From CAVTQY01 sp963736975 (GTDB taxonomy: Bacteria; Pseudomonadota; Alphaproteobacteria; Acetobacterales; Acetobacteraceae): a stretch of DNA of 64,000 nt. Location of the stretch: NCBI GenBank assembly GCA_963736975.1, contig CAVTQY010000002.1, positions 806,001 through 870,000 of the forward strand. Reading direction: 5' to 3'. Every line of letters starts with the position of its first letter. Position 1 is the first letter of the stretch. Made by a program: the position numbers and the translations under genes. The notes beneath the pieces are model-generated. The model ran no database searches and had not been told where the DNA came from. It worked only from the letters and a program-made list of their open reading frames with translations. Below, piece after piece: positions 8,344 to 18,519 of the stretch.

Positions 8344-8706
8344 ATGTCCATCAGACCAGCCACACCAGCCGCGAAGAAGTCACCGGCCAAGGCGCCAGCC
8401 GGCGCAAAAAGCGCCAAAGCGGATGCGGTTTCCACTATCACCCTCAAGCACCTCGCGGCCCAGCTCGCGGAAAGCCACGAACTGACCAAGCGGCAGACCG
8501 ACGCGATGCTGACCGAGCTGGTCGAGCTGGTGACGCGGCACTTGAAGAAGGGCGACCGGATCCGGATCGGCGGCCTCGGGATTTTGCAGGTCAGGAAGCG
8601 GGCCGCCCGAATGGGCCGCAATCCGGCCACCGGCGAGGCAATCAAGATCAAGGCGAGCAAGAAGGTCGCGTTCCGCCCGGCCAAGGACCTAAAAGAGGCG
8701 ATCTGA
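8344..8706 (+). CDS. HU/IHF-family DNA-binding protein with basic N-terminal tail
   Basis: A 120-residue protein. Residues about 31-120 form a bacterial HU/IHF fold (TLKHLAAQLAESHELTKRQ..., RIGGLGILQVRKRAARMGRNPATGE) including the DNA-intercalating RNPATGE arm. The first 30 residues are Ala/Lys/Pro-rich (PAKAPAGAKSAKAD), a disordered basic extension not found in standard 90-residue HU. Such tails give extra nonspecific DNA contacts. ATG 8344 is chosen; the frame is open further upstream without sensible sequence. It is monocistronic, convergent with the LLM gene. Confidence 0.85.
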   Translation: MSIRPATPAAKKSPAKAPAGAKSAKADAVSTITLKHLAAQLAESHELTKRQTDAMLTELVELVTRHLKKGDRIRIGGLGILQVRKRAARMGRNPATGEAIKIKASKKVAFRPAKDLKEAI

Positions 8707-8720
8707 CCGGGCTCACCCTG

Positions 8721-9674
8721 TCAGACGGAAGCGGTAATCGACTCGCGCAGGCGGCGTAGTTCAGCGACCGCCGCCTCGGGGTCTGGTCGTTCTATATCGA
8801 AATCGACACCGGTCACGCCGCGATCCTGCATCGCCCGGAGGTCGCCAACGATTTCCGCGTCGCTGCCTGAGAACAGCCTCCGCTCGCCATCCGATGCGCG
8901 CGCCGGCACGTCCGGGCCAATGCGTTTGACGCGATAGATCACCGCCACCCCGCCGGGGTCGCGGCCCGCCTCCCGCGTGAGGCGGCGAAGGCGCTCGATC
9001 CCGGCCTGCAGGCGGGGCAGCGAATCCAGTGGATGCTGGCGGTTGGTGCCGATCGGATACCAGGCATTGCCCAACCCGGCGGCGCGCCGCAGGGCCGGCG
9101 GGCTCTCGCCGCCCACCCAGATGGGCGGGTGCGGCTTCTGCACCGGTTTCGGCTCCAGCAGCACGTCAGCGAAGCGGACATAGCGGCCTTCGAAGCGGGG
9201 CCGTTCCTCTGTCCACAAGGTGCGGCAGGCGCGCAGATACTCGACCGTCACCCTGCCGCGTTCGGCGAAAGGAGGCGTGCCGAGCGCCTCGAACTCGGCC
9301 TGAAGCCAGCCGGCGCCGATGCCGACTACCAGGCGGCCGCCGGACAGCACGTCGATCGTCGCCAGCATCTTTGCAGTCAGCACGGCCGGTCGGTGCGGCA
9401 CGACCATCACCGCGGTGACCAGGCGGATGCGCTGCGTCTGTGCGGCAATCCAGGCGAGTGCGATGAGCTGCTCGTGCCGGACGGCCGGGTCGGTGCCGTA
9501 GAACTCGCCGCTTTCCGAATAGGGATAGCCGGGCACCTTCATGTCGGGCAGGACGACGTGGTCGGTGACGGTCAGGTAGTCGAAGCCGAGCGCCTCGCCT
9601 TCGCACGCGATGCGCGCCATGGTCGCCGGGGCGGACAGCGCGCCGCTATTGGGCACGTTGAAGCCGAACAGCAT
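8721..9674 (-). CDS. LLM-class F420/flavin-dependent oxidoreductase
   Basis: Luciferase-like monooxygenase-fold protein of 317 residues. The N-terminus MLFGFNVPNSGA and the blocks LALAWIAAQTQRIRLVTAV, GRLVVGIGAGWLQAEFEALG, and PKPVQKPHPPIWVGGESPPALRRAA fit the TIGR03619-type F420-dependent subgroup. Whether it uses F420 or FMN cannot be settled from sequence. ATG 9674 is preceded by AGGAGG at good spacing. Confidence 0.85.
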   Translation of the reverse strand: MLFGFNVPNSGALSAPATMARIACEGEALGFDYLTVTDHVVLPDMKVPGYPYSESGEFYGTDPAVRHEQLIALAWIAAQTQRIRLVTAVMVVPHRPAVLTAKMLATIDVLSGGRLVVGIGAGWLQAEFEALGTPPFAERGRVTVEYLRACRTLWTEERPRFEGRYVRFADVLLEPKPVQKPHPPIWVGGESPPALRRAAGLGNAWYPIGTNRQHPLDSLPRLQAGIERLRRLTREAGRDPGGVAVIYRVKRIGPDVPARASDGERRLFSGSDAEIVGDLRAMQDRGVTGVDFDIERPDPEAAVAELRRLRESITASV

Positions 9675-9754
9675 GGACGCCTCCTGCTTGTGGTGCGGCA
9701 GTCTGCGGCCCGGGCCCTCGCTTCCTCAAGCCCCGGCAGGCTATGCTCCACCGC

Positions 9755-10306
9755 ATGGCCCGCGTTCCTTATCGTGACGTCTCCGAGTTGGAACCCGAAC
9801 ACCGGGAGCTGCTGAAGCGGCCGATCGCCCTCAACAAAGCCCTGGCGAGCTCGCCTGGCTTGCTGCACGCCTTCTCTGCCCTGGGGCAGTACATCCGGTA
9901 CGGCAGCAAACTCGACCCAAGGTTGCGCGAGCTGGCGATCCTACAGGTGGGATGGCTGGCGCGGGCGCCCTATGAGTGGTCGCACCACGTCAAGATCGGG
10001 CGCGATTTCGGCGTGACGGATGACGATATCCGGGCGCTCATCGAAGACACCGAGGGCCGGCCAAACGCGCTGGACGAGGACAGCCGCACCGTGCTGCTCG
10101 CCGCCCGCGAGATCACTCAGGCAGGCGAGATTTCCGAAGCAACTTTTGCCGCCCTGGAACGCCGGCTTGATACCGAGCGGCTGATCGACCTTGTCGTGAC
10201 GATCGCTTTCTACAACGCCGTCGTGCGCGTGCTGGCCAGCCTCCGCATAGACGTGGAACCGGACTACCAACCCTATCTGCGGCAGTTCCCGCTGCCCAGC
10301 CAATGA
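9755..10306 (+). CDS. Carboxymuconolactone decarboxylase family protein
   Basis: An all-helical AhpD/CMD-fold protein of 183 residues. The core LRELAILQVGWLARAPYEWSHHVKIGRDFGVTDDDIRAL is typical, but the CxxC redox motif of AhpD is absent (WSHH at that place). This puts it with CMD-like proteins of unclear, non-peroxidatic function. It starts at ATG 9755 (MARVPYRD) or possibly ATG 9743; neither has a good ribosome site. It ends ten bases before the alanine dehydrogenase start and may be cotranscribed with it. Confidence 0.8.
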   Translation: MARVPYRDVSELEPEHRELLKRPIALNKALASSPGLLHAFSALGQYIRYGSKLDPRLRELAILQVGWLARAPYEWSHHVKIGRDFGVTDDDIRALIEDTEGRPNALDEDSRTVLLAAREITQAGEISEATFAALERRLDTERLIDLVVTIAFYNAVVRVLASLRIDVEPDYQPYLRQFPLPSQ

Positions 10307-10316
10307 GGAGCGCGCG

Positions 10317-11432
10317 TTGAAAATCGGTATCCCCAAGGAAGTCAAGACGCATGAATACCGGGTGGGACTGACACGCGCCGGGGTGCGCGAGCTGGTCGGG
10401 CATGGCCACAAAGTGCTGGTCGAGCGCGGCGCGGCGGCGGGCATTGGCATCGGCGACGATGCTTACCGTGCGGCGGGGGCGACGGTGGTTCAGAGCACCG
10501 ACGAGGTGTTCACCGCCGATCTGGTGGTGAAAGTGAAGGAGCCGCAGCCGCAGGAGATCGCAAGGCTGCACGCCGGGCAGGTGCTGTTCACCTACCTGCA
10601 CCTCGCGGCCGACAAGGCGCAGGCGCAGGGCTTGCTTCGGTCCGGCGCCACCTGCATCGCCTATGAAACCGTCACCGATAGCCGCGGCACCTTGCCGTTG
10701 CTGGCGCCGATGAGCGAGGTGGCCGGCCGTATGTCGGTGCAGGTCGGCGCCCACTGCCTGGAGAAGGAGCAGGGCGGCGCCGGCATTCTGCTGGGCGGCG
10801 TGCCCGGCGTGGTACCCGCCCGCGTGGTCGTGCTCGGCGGCGGCGTCTCCGGGACCAATGCCGCCCGCATGGCGGTCGGGCTGGAAGCAAGCGTCGTCAT
10901 CATCGACAAGTCGCTGCCGCGGCTGAAGGAGCTCGATCTTCAGTTCGGCCCGCGTGCCACGACGCTATTCGCCACTGCCGAGGCGATCGAGCAATCCGTG
11001 CTGGCCGCCGACCTGGTGATCGGCGCCGTGCTGGTGCCCGGCGCGGCGGCGCCCAAGCTCGTCTCCCGCGAGGTAGTGCGGGCCATGCGCCCCGGTTCCG
11101 TGCTGGTCGATATCGCGATCGACCAGGGCGGCTGTTTCGAAACCAGCCGCCCGACCACGCATTCCGACCCGGCCTATGTGGAGGAAGGCGTGGTGCATTA
11201 CTGCGTCACCAACATGCCGGGCGCGGTGGCGCGCACCTCGACCTTTGCGCTGACCAACGCCACCTTGCCCTTCGTGATCGCGCTGGCCGACAAGGGCTGG
11301 CAGCGGGCACTCGCCGATGATCCGCATCTGCGCCAGGGGCTGAACATCCACGCCGGCAAGGTCGCGCACCTCGCCGTGGCGCAGGACCTCGGGCTTGCCC
11401 ATATCGAGGCGGAGACGCTGCTGGCAGCCTAG
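10317..11432 (+). CDS. ald: Alanine dehydrogenase
   Basis: A 371-residue NAD-dependent alanine dehydrogenase, which interconverts L-alanine with pyruvate and ammonia. Features are the MKIGIPKEVKTHEYRVGLTR N-terminus, Lys in VVKVKEPQ, His in FTYLHLA, the Rossmann motif VVLGGGVSGTNAAR near residue 170, and the MPGAVARTSTFALTNATLP segment. The start is TTG 10317, with GAGGAG seven bases upstream. Length and motifs are normal. The NAD synthase gene follows 21 bases after the stop. Confidence 0.95.
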   Translation: MKIGIPKEVKTHEYRVGLTRAGVRELVGHGHKVLVERGAAAGIGIGDDAYRAAGATVVQSTDEVFTADLVVKVKEPQPQEIARLHAGQVLFTYLHLAADKAQAQGLLRSGATCIAYETVTDSRGTLPLLAPMSEVAGRMSVQVGAHCLEKEQGGAGILLGGVPGVVPARVVVLGGGVSGTNAARMAVGLEASVVIIDKSLPRLKELDLQFGPRATTLFATAEAIEQSVLAADLVIGAVLVPGAAAPKLVSREVVRAMRPGSVLVDIAIDQGGCFETSRPTTHSDPAYVEEGVVHYCVTNMPGAVARTSTFALTNATLPFVIALADKGWQRALADDPHLRQGLNIHAGKVAHLAVAQDLGLAHIEAETLLAA

Positions 11433-11453
11433 CAGCAAGCAACAGGGGGCGGC

Positions 11454-13490
<2,037 letters not shown>

Positions 13491-13544
13491 CGGCGGAACT
13501 CGGCATGGTCGCCCGCGCCGACCGGTTCTGAGGAGAAAGAAGGC

Positions 13545-14423
13545 ATGTTCTTCGAGGGGTTCACCCCGACCACCGTCGCTGTGCCTGGCGGCCGTATCCG
13601 GCTGCGGCATGGCGGGTCGGGGCCGCCTTTGCTGCTGTTGCACGGCAATCCGCAATCGCATTTCATCTGGCATGAGGTCGCGCCGGCGATGGCCCGGCGC
13701 TTCACGGTGATCTGCCCCGACCTGCGCGGCTACGGCGAATCGCTGAAACCGCCGGCGACACCCGACCACGCCCCCTATGCCAAGCGCGAAATGGCGAAGG
13801 ACATGATCGCGGTGATGGACCATTTCGGCCATCAGCGCTTCCGTCTTGCCGGACATGATCGTGGCGGCCGCGTGGCGCACCGGCTGGCGCTCGACCATCC
13901 AGACCGGGTCGAGAAACTGGCGACACTCGATATCGTCCCGACGATCGAGCATTTCGAGCGCGCCAACATGGATTTCGCGCTCAGCTATTATCACTGGTTC
14001 TGGTTCGCCCAGTCGCATCCGTTCCCGGAAGTGCTGATCAATGCCGCGCCGGATGCCTGGTTTCATCACCACACCAGCCGCTCGCCGCGCCCGAGCGACC
14101 TGTTTCATCCGGAAGCACTGGCCGATTACCTCGCGGCCGCGCGCCGGCCGGAGAACATCACCGGCATGTGCGAGGATTACCGTGCGGCCGCTACTATCGA
14201 CCTGGTGCATGACCGCGAAAGCCGCGCCTCCGGGCACAAAGTCCGCTGCCCGATGCTGGTGCTGTGGGGTGCCAAGGCGCGGGTGGCGAAATGGTACGAC
14301 GCGCCGGCGATCTGGCGGCAGTATTGCAGCGCCGAGGTAACCGGCGGCGCGGTCGATTGCGGCCACTACATCCCGGAGGAAGTACCACAGGAAACAATCG
14401 ACTGGTTCAACCGTTTCTTCTAA
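13545..14423 (+). CDS. Alpha/beta hydrolase, haloacetate dehalogenase-like
   Basis: A 292-residue alpha/beta hydrolase. The nucleophile elbow is GHDRGGR (Asp about 103), so the nucleophile is Asp, as in haloalkane and haloacetate dehalogenases and epoxide hydrolases. The oxyanion motif is HGNPQSH, with RGYGES before it and a C-terminal catalytic His in DCGHYIPEEVP. The ATIDLVHD and FHHHTS segments resemble fluoroacetate dehalogenase-type proteins. It is preceded by AGGAGAAAG and followed by a VOC gene 21 bases on, a likely operon. Confidence 0.85.
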   Translation: MFFEGFTPTTVAVPGGRIRLRHGGSGPPLLLLHGNPQSHFIWHEVAPAMARRFTVICPDLRGYGESLKPPATPDHAPYAKREMAKDMIAVMDHFGHQRFRLAGHDRGGRVAHRLALDHPDRVEKLATLDIVPTIEHFERANMDFALSYYHWFWFAQSHPFPEVLINAAPDAWFHHHTSRSPRPSDLFHPEALADYLAAARRPENITGMCEDYRAAATIDLVHDRESRASGHKVRCPMLVLWGAKARVAKWYDAPAIWRQYCSAEVTGGAVDCGHYIPEEVPQETIDWFNRFF

Positions 14424-14444
14424 ACCAAAACAGGATGAAAACCA

Positions 14445-14882
14445 ATGATCAAACGCTTCGACCATTGCACGATCGCGGTTGAAGACGAAGAAGAAGCAAT
14501 ACAGTTCTTCGGCATTCTCGGCTTCCGCAAGGACATGGATGTCGTCATCAAGGGCGAGCGTTTCGCCGAATATATGGACGTTCCGGGACTCGAAGCCCGC
14601 CATCTTACGCTCGTGGCCGAGGGCGTGACCCCGCGAACGGAGATTCAGTTGCTGAAATTCCTCCGCCCCGACGCCATACCGGACCCGCATATCCGCAACC
14701 TCAACAAACTCGGGCTCAACCACATATGCTTCGCGGTCGATGACATCGAGGATGTCGTCAGGCGAGTGGAGGCAGCCGGCTTCCGCACTCGCGCCGGGAT
14801 CCTCGACTTCCATTCCCGCAAGCTGGTGTTTCTATGGGGACCCGGCGGCGTCACGATCGAGCTGTCGCAATGGCATTCGTAA
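14445..14882 (+). CDS. VOC (glyoxalase-fold) family protein
   Basis: A 145-residue vicinal-oxygen-chelate protein with two beta-alpha-beta-beta-beta modules, FDHCTIAVEDEEEAIQFF and LNHICFAVDDIEDVVRRV. Metal-ligand candidates are His5 in FDHC, His in LNHI and the C-terminal Glu in VTIELSQ. The function could be an isomerase, lyase or dioxygenase; the substrate is unknown. It probably shares a transcript with the preceding hydrolase. Its TAA directly abuts the stop of the convergent serine-hydrolase gene. Confidence 0.85.
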   Translation: MIKRFDHCTIAVEDEEEAIQFFGILGFRKDMDVVIKGERFAEYMDVPGLEARHLTLVAEGVTPRTEIQLLKFLRPDAIPDPHIRNLNKLGLNHICFAVDDIEDVVRRVEAAGFRTRAGILDFHSRKLVFLWGPGGVTIELSQWHS

Positions 14883-16025
14883 TTACCGTGTGACCAACGT
14901 GCCCAAAATCTGATCCGCCGCTTGCACCATACCAAGGAACATCGCGAAATCGACACGGTCCACTACCACGAAGACGCCCGCGCCGCGTCCCGGCGCAAAC
15001 GCGACGTAGCTCATGAAACCACCACCGCCGCCGCTCTTGTCCAGGATCATCGGCACGCTGCCATGGGCCGCGCGCATGATCCAGGCGAGGCCGATCCCCG
15101 CCATTGGCGCGCCCTCGTCGAAACCGATCGCCGCCGGCATCGACTGGCGCATGCGGTACACCGCCTGATCCATCACCTGCACGCGCCAGCCAGGCGCATC
15201 AGGCGCCGCAAGCAGATGCCGCAGCCACAGCACCATGTCGTTCCCGGTGGAATAAAGGCCGCCGCTCGCCGGGGTCGCCTCGGTATTCGTGCACACAGGA
15301 CCGGGCGGCGCGCCAAGGCCCGTCCCCAGCATCAGACGTGCGCACTGGTCCGGATCAGGCGAAAGCGTCGTGTCCTGCATCCCCGCCGACCCGGTGATCC
15401 GCTCACGCAGCAAAGCCTCGTAACTCTCGCCGGACGCTCCTTCCAACGCGTCGCCCAGCAGATCGAAGCCGATATTCGAATATGCGGCGATCGTGCCGGG
15501 CGCCCAGGCGAGGGTGAGCTTGCTCAGCCAGGCCGCGCGCACCGCCCTTGTCGGCCAGGCGAACGGCGCGGTTCCCTCTGGGGCGTAACCCATCTCCCGC
15601 GGCAGGCCTGCCGAATGCGTCGCCAGATCAAGCAGGGTGATCGGCCGCCCGGCATAGGCCGGCACCGTTGCGCCCGGCAGATATTGGCTCAGCGGATCGG
15701 TAAGCCGGACTTTCCCATCCACCACGAGGCTTGCCAGCACTTCACCGGTGAATGCCTTGGAGACCGACCCGATCCGGACCAGCGTGCGCCCGTCTGGCTG
15801 CGGATTGGGCAGCTCGGGATGATCGTCCTTGGGCCGGGTATTGCCGAAGCCGACGACAACGCTGTCGTCGCCGCGCACCACGCCCAGCACGAGCCCCGGC
15901 GCGCCCGAGCTCGTCCACATGGCGAAGCCCATCAGGCCCACCGCCTCCTCCAGCAACGGAGAGGCTGCCCGTGCCTGGCCGGCTGCCAGAATCATGGAAA
16001 CGGCCAGCAGTATCCGAGCCAGCAT
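14883..16025 (-). CDS. Serine hydrolase, beta-lactamase/AmpH-like
   Basis: A 380-residue exported protein of the class C beta-lactamase/DD-peptidase fold. A Sec signal peptide (MLARILLAVSMILAAGQARA) precedes the catalytic SxxK in GSVSKAF (about Ser90) and the YSN motif in AAYSNIGFD. The AmpH-like THSAGLPREMGY block is also present. It probably acts on cell-wall peptides or esters in the periplasm. ATG 16025 is preferred over GTG 16049 because AAAGGA sits at proper spacing and the signal peptide is then canonical. Confidence 0.85.
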   Translation of the reverse strand: MLARILLAVSMILAAGQARAASPLLEEAVGLMGFAMWTSSGAPGLVLGVVRGDDSVVVGFGNTRPKDDHPELPNPQPDGRTLVRIGSVSKAFTGEVLASLVVDGKVRLTDPLSQYLPGATVPAYAGRPITLLDLATHSAGLPREMGYAPEGTAPFAWPTRAVRAAWLSKLTLAWAPGTIAAYSNIGFDLLGDALEGASGESYEALLRERITGSAGMQDTTLSPDPDQCARLMLGTGLGAPPGPVCTNTEATPASGGLYSTGNDMVLWLRHLLAAPDAPGWRVQVMDQAVYRMRQSMPAAIGFDEGAPMAGIGLAWIMRAAHGSVPMILDKSGGGGGFMSYVAFAPGRGAGVFVVVDRVDFAMFLGMVQAADQILGTLVTR

Positions 16026-16080
16026 CGGAAGTCCTTTCGAGAGCGGCACGGCGGAACCTAGTCCGCCGCCGCTTCGGGGT

Positions 16081-17145
16081 CTATCGCCCCCGACGGACCG
16101 CGTATTCCGCGACCTCGTGCAGCGCCTGTCGCAGCTTGCCGTCGGGAAACGCGCACAGCGCTTCCTGGGCGAGTGCCGCGAACCCCGCGGCGCGGCCGAG
16201 CGTCGCTTCGATCGCGCCTGCCGCCGCGATCAGTCCCAGCGCACGGGGCAGGTCGGCCTCCCCCTGCTGGCCGGCCTCGATCGTACGCGACCAGAAATCC
16301 CGCTCCGCCGCATCCGCGCGCTCATAGGCGACCAGCACCGGCAGAGTGATCTTGCCCTCACGGAAGTCGTCCCCGACGGTCTTCCCCAGCCGCGCCTGGT
16401 CGGCCGCATAATCGAGCGCGTCATCGACGAGCTGGAACGCGATCCCGAGGTTTAGCCCGTAGCGCGCCAGCGCAGCTTCCTCCGCGGCCGGCCGCTCCCC
16501 GACGACGGCGCCCACCTGGCAGGCCGCCTCGAACAGCGCGGCGGTCTTGCCGCGCACCACGTCCAGGTAGCGGTCCTCGGAGGTCGAGAGGTCGTTCTGC
16601 GTCACGAGCTGCAGCACCTCGCCCTCCGCGATCGTTGCCGCGGCGCGCGAAAGAATGCCCAGCACCCGGAGCGATCCGTCCTCAACCATAAGCTCGAAGG
16701 CACGGGCGAACAGAAAATCGCCGACCAGCACCGAGGCCTTGTTGCCGAACACCGCATTGGCGGACGCCAGCCCACGCCGGAGCGTGCTCTCGTCCACCAC
16801 ATCGTCATGCAGCAGGGTCGCGGTGTGGATGAACTCGACGCAGGCGGCCAGGCTGACGTGCCGCGACCCGCCGGCCGCCGGCGGATAGCCGCAGAGCCGC
16901 GCCGAGCCCAGGGTCAGCAATGGCCGCAGCCGCTTGCCCCCGGCCGCCACGAGATGCGCCGCCAATTGCGGGATCAACGCGACCGGGCTCTCCATCCGGG
17001 CGACGATCGTGCGGTTGCAGGCCAGCAGATCGTCTTCCACAAGCCTCAGCAGGGCGGCGAGCCCGTCCTCATCCGCATCCAAGGCGCTGTCCCTGCTTGC
17101 ATGTGCGCCCGCCACGCGCACCATATCGGCGGGTGCGAATGGCAA
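16081..17145 (-). CDS. Polyprenyl diphosphate synthase (octaprenyl type)
   Basis: Trans-isoprenyl diphosphate synthase of up to 354 residues. It has the first Asp-rich motif LLHDDVVDES, GNKASVLVGDF, and the second Asp-rich motif QLVDDALDYAAD; GGKRLRP precedes them. It elongates farnesyl diphosphate with isopentenyl units to make the ubiquinone side chain. The start may be TTG 17145 or ATG 17124 (MVRVAGAH); no good ribosome site is seen. It is divergent from the DUF2007 gene, whose start lies only 11 bases away, so the two must share or overlap promoters. Confidence 0.9.
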   Translation of the reverse strand: MPFAPADMVRVAGAHASRDSALDADEDGLAALLRLVEDDLLACNRTIVARMESPVALIPQLAAHLVAAGGKRLRPLLTLGSARLCGYPPAAGGSRHVSLAACVEFIHTATLLHDDVVDESTLRRGLASANAVFGNKASVLVGDFLFARAFELMVEDGSLRVLGILSRAAATIAEGEVLQLVTQNDLSTSEDRYLDVVRGKTAALFEAACQVGAVVGERPAAEEAALARYGLNLGIAFQLVDDALDYAADQARLGKTVGDDFREGKITLPVLVAYERADAAERDFWSRTIEAGQQGEADLPRALGLIAAAGAIEATLGRAAGFAALAQEALCAFPDGKLRQALHEVAEYAVRRGR

Positions 17146-17155
17146 GGCAAGCGTG

Positions 17156-17377
17156 ATGCGAGTCGTGGCGCGATCGAATGACCAGGTTCGGCTGTCCTTC
17201 CTGACCGCATTGCTAGCCGATGCGGGTATCCCCTCGATCCTGCTCGATCAGCATGCCAGCGTAATGGACGGCAGCATCGGCGCGATCCAGCGCCGCATCG
17301 CGGTCTCGGAGGCGGATGAAAGCCGCGCCCGCCGCGTGCTTTCCGAGGCCGGCGAGCTTTGGACCGATCGCGTGTGA
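17156..17377 (+). CDS. DUF2007 domain protein (small putative signal-transducing type)
   Basis: A 73-residue protein beginning MRVVARSNDQVRLSFLTALL and ending AGELWTDRV. DUF2007 proteins have a small ferredoxin-like fold, sometimes described as a PII-like or regulatory domain of unknown ligand. The pattern of an N-terminal beta-alpha unit, SILLDQHASVMDG and IAVSEADESRARRVL is typical. GTGTGA at its end overlaps a potential GTG start (17374) of the next gene, indicating translational coupling. Confidence 0.75.
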   Translation: MRVVARSNDQVRLSFLTALLADAGIPSILLDQHASVMDGSIGAIQRRIAVSEADESRARRVLSEAGELWTDRV

Positions 17378-17410
17378 CGGAACAAAGCCCTGGAGACGAC
17401 TGAGGGCCAC

Positions 17411-18112
17411 TTGCTCGGCGGCCGGGTGCGTTACGTCCAGCCGAAACACGGGTTCCGCAGCGGCATCGAGCCGGTGCTGCTCGCCGCCGCCATTCCCGCC
17501 CGCTCGGGGGAACGCGTGCTGGAGGCGGGCACCGGCTGTGGCGCGGCGCTGCTCTGCCTTGCGGCCCGTGTACCGGGAATTGCCGGGATCGGTCTCGACC
17601 GCGACCCCGACTTGGTCGCGTTAGCGGGCCGTAACGCCGAGGCCAACGACTTCACCGGCCTCGCGTTTCGCGCTGTTGACTTGCTGGAGGCCGGGCTTAC
17701 CGAACGGTTCGAGCATGCCTGCGCCAACCCGCCTTGGCACGCGCCGGCGGGCTCGGCGTCGCCCTTCGCCACCAGGAATGCGGCCAAGCGGGCGACCCCG
17801 GGCCTGCTATCGGACTGGGTTCATGCGCTGGCCGGTACGCTCCGCGACCGCGGCACGCTGACGCTGATCCTGCCCGTGCGTGCGCTGCCGTGCGCCATGT
17901 CGGCACTGGCGGCAACAGGGTGCGGTCCGACGGGAATGCTCCCGCTCTGGCCGAGGCTGGGCACGCCGCCGAAGCTCGCGCTGGTGCGCGGCATCAAGGG
18001 CCGCGGCGCGGCGTTCACGCTCTCTGCCGGATTGCCCCTGCATCAGGCGCAGGGGCGATTCACCCCGGAAGCGGAGGCCGTGCTGCGCCACGCTGCGGCA
18101 CTGGCCTGGTGA
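17411..18112 (+). CDS. TrmN6-like tRNA (adenine-N6)-methyltransferase
   Basis: A Rossmann-fold methyltransferase with the SAM motif VLEAGTGCGAALLCLAARV and the adenine-N6 catalytic motif NPPW (CANPPWHAP). It resembles TrmN6/YfiC enzymes that methylate A37 of tRNA-Val. The annotated frame starts at TTG 17411. A better N-terminus lies in another frame: GTG 17374 reads MTEQSPGDD and hits TGA at 17401, where one missing base would join it to TEGHLLGGRVRYVQP. The gene may thus carry a one-base deletion near 17400. The remainder is intact. Confidence 0.8.
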   Translation: MLGGRVRYVQPKHGFRSGIEPVLLAAAIPARSGERVLEAGTGCGAALLCLAARVPGIAGIGLDRDPDLVALAGRNAEANDFTGLAFRAVDLLEAGLTERFEHACANPPWHAPAGSASPFATRNAAKRATPGLLSDWVHALAGTLRDRGTLTLILPVRALPCAMSALAATGCGPTGMLPLWPRLGTPPKLALVRGIKGRGAAFTLSAGLPLHQAQGRFTPEAEAVLRHAAALAW

Positions 18113-18391
18113 TCACTCCTCCGCGTGCGGATGGCGCAGGTGCCAAAGCCGTTCATGGGCCGCGACCAGCGATTCCATGTTGCGCCGGCGCGAGCCGTCA
18201 GGAGTGAGCGGCCGGCGAGTGAGCATCATCTCGAGGACATGAAGAAGTTGCTCGGCGACCTCCAGGTCACCCTGGTCGCAGGCATGATGAAAAGCGATCA
18301 GGATTTTGTCGGAGAGGCGACGACTGTAGCGCGGGGCGCCGGGACTCCCGACGCCGGGTTCACGCAGGACCGTCGCTTCTATCTCGCTCAC
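18113..18391 (-). CDS. Conserved small helical protein of unknown function
   Basis: A 92-residue protein with no recognised domain. It is mostly helical, with YSRRLSDKILIAFHHACDQGDLEVAEQLLHVLEMMLT resembling a single tetratricopeptide/ankyrin-like helical pair, and a His-rich C-terminus HERLWHLRHPHAEE. The start is GTG 18391, chosen for AAAGGAGG just upstream; the open frame extends further without a ribosome site. It converges with the TrmN6-like gene with a zero-base gap. The strong ribosome site suggests a real gene. Confidence 0.65.
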   Translation of the reverse strand: MSEIEATVLREPGVGSPGAPRYSRRLSDKILIAFHHACDQGDLEVAEQLLHVLEMMLTRRPLTPDGSRRRNMESLVAAHERLWHLRHPHAEE

Positions 18392-18519
18392 GCCCCCTCC
18401 TTTCTTCGGCCCCGTGCGTCTCGTTTCGCGCGATGTTAACCTCGATTGCAACGGTCGGCGGTCACCCGCCCGTCATTTTTTTAGAATTTGGCCGTTATTT
18501 CGCCGCTAATGCGCTTCGG

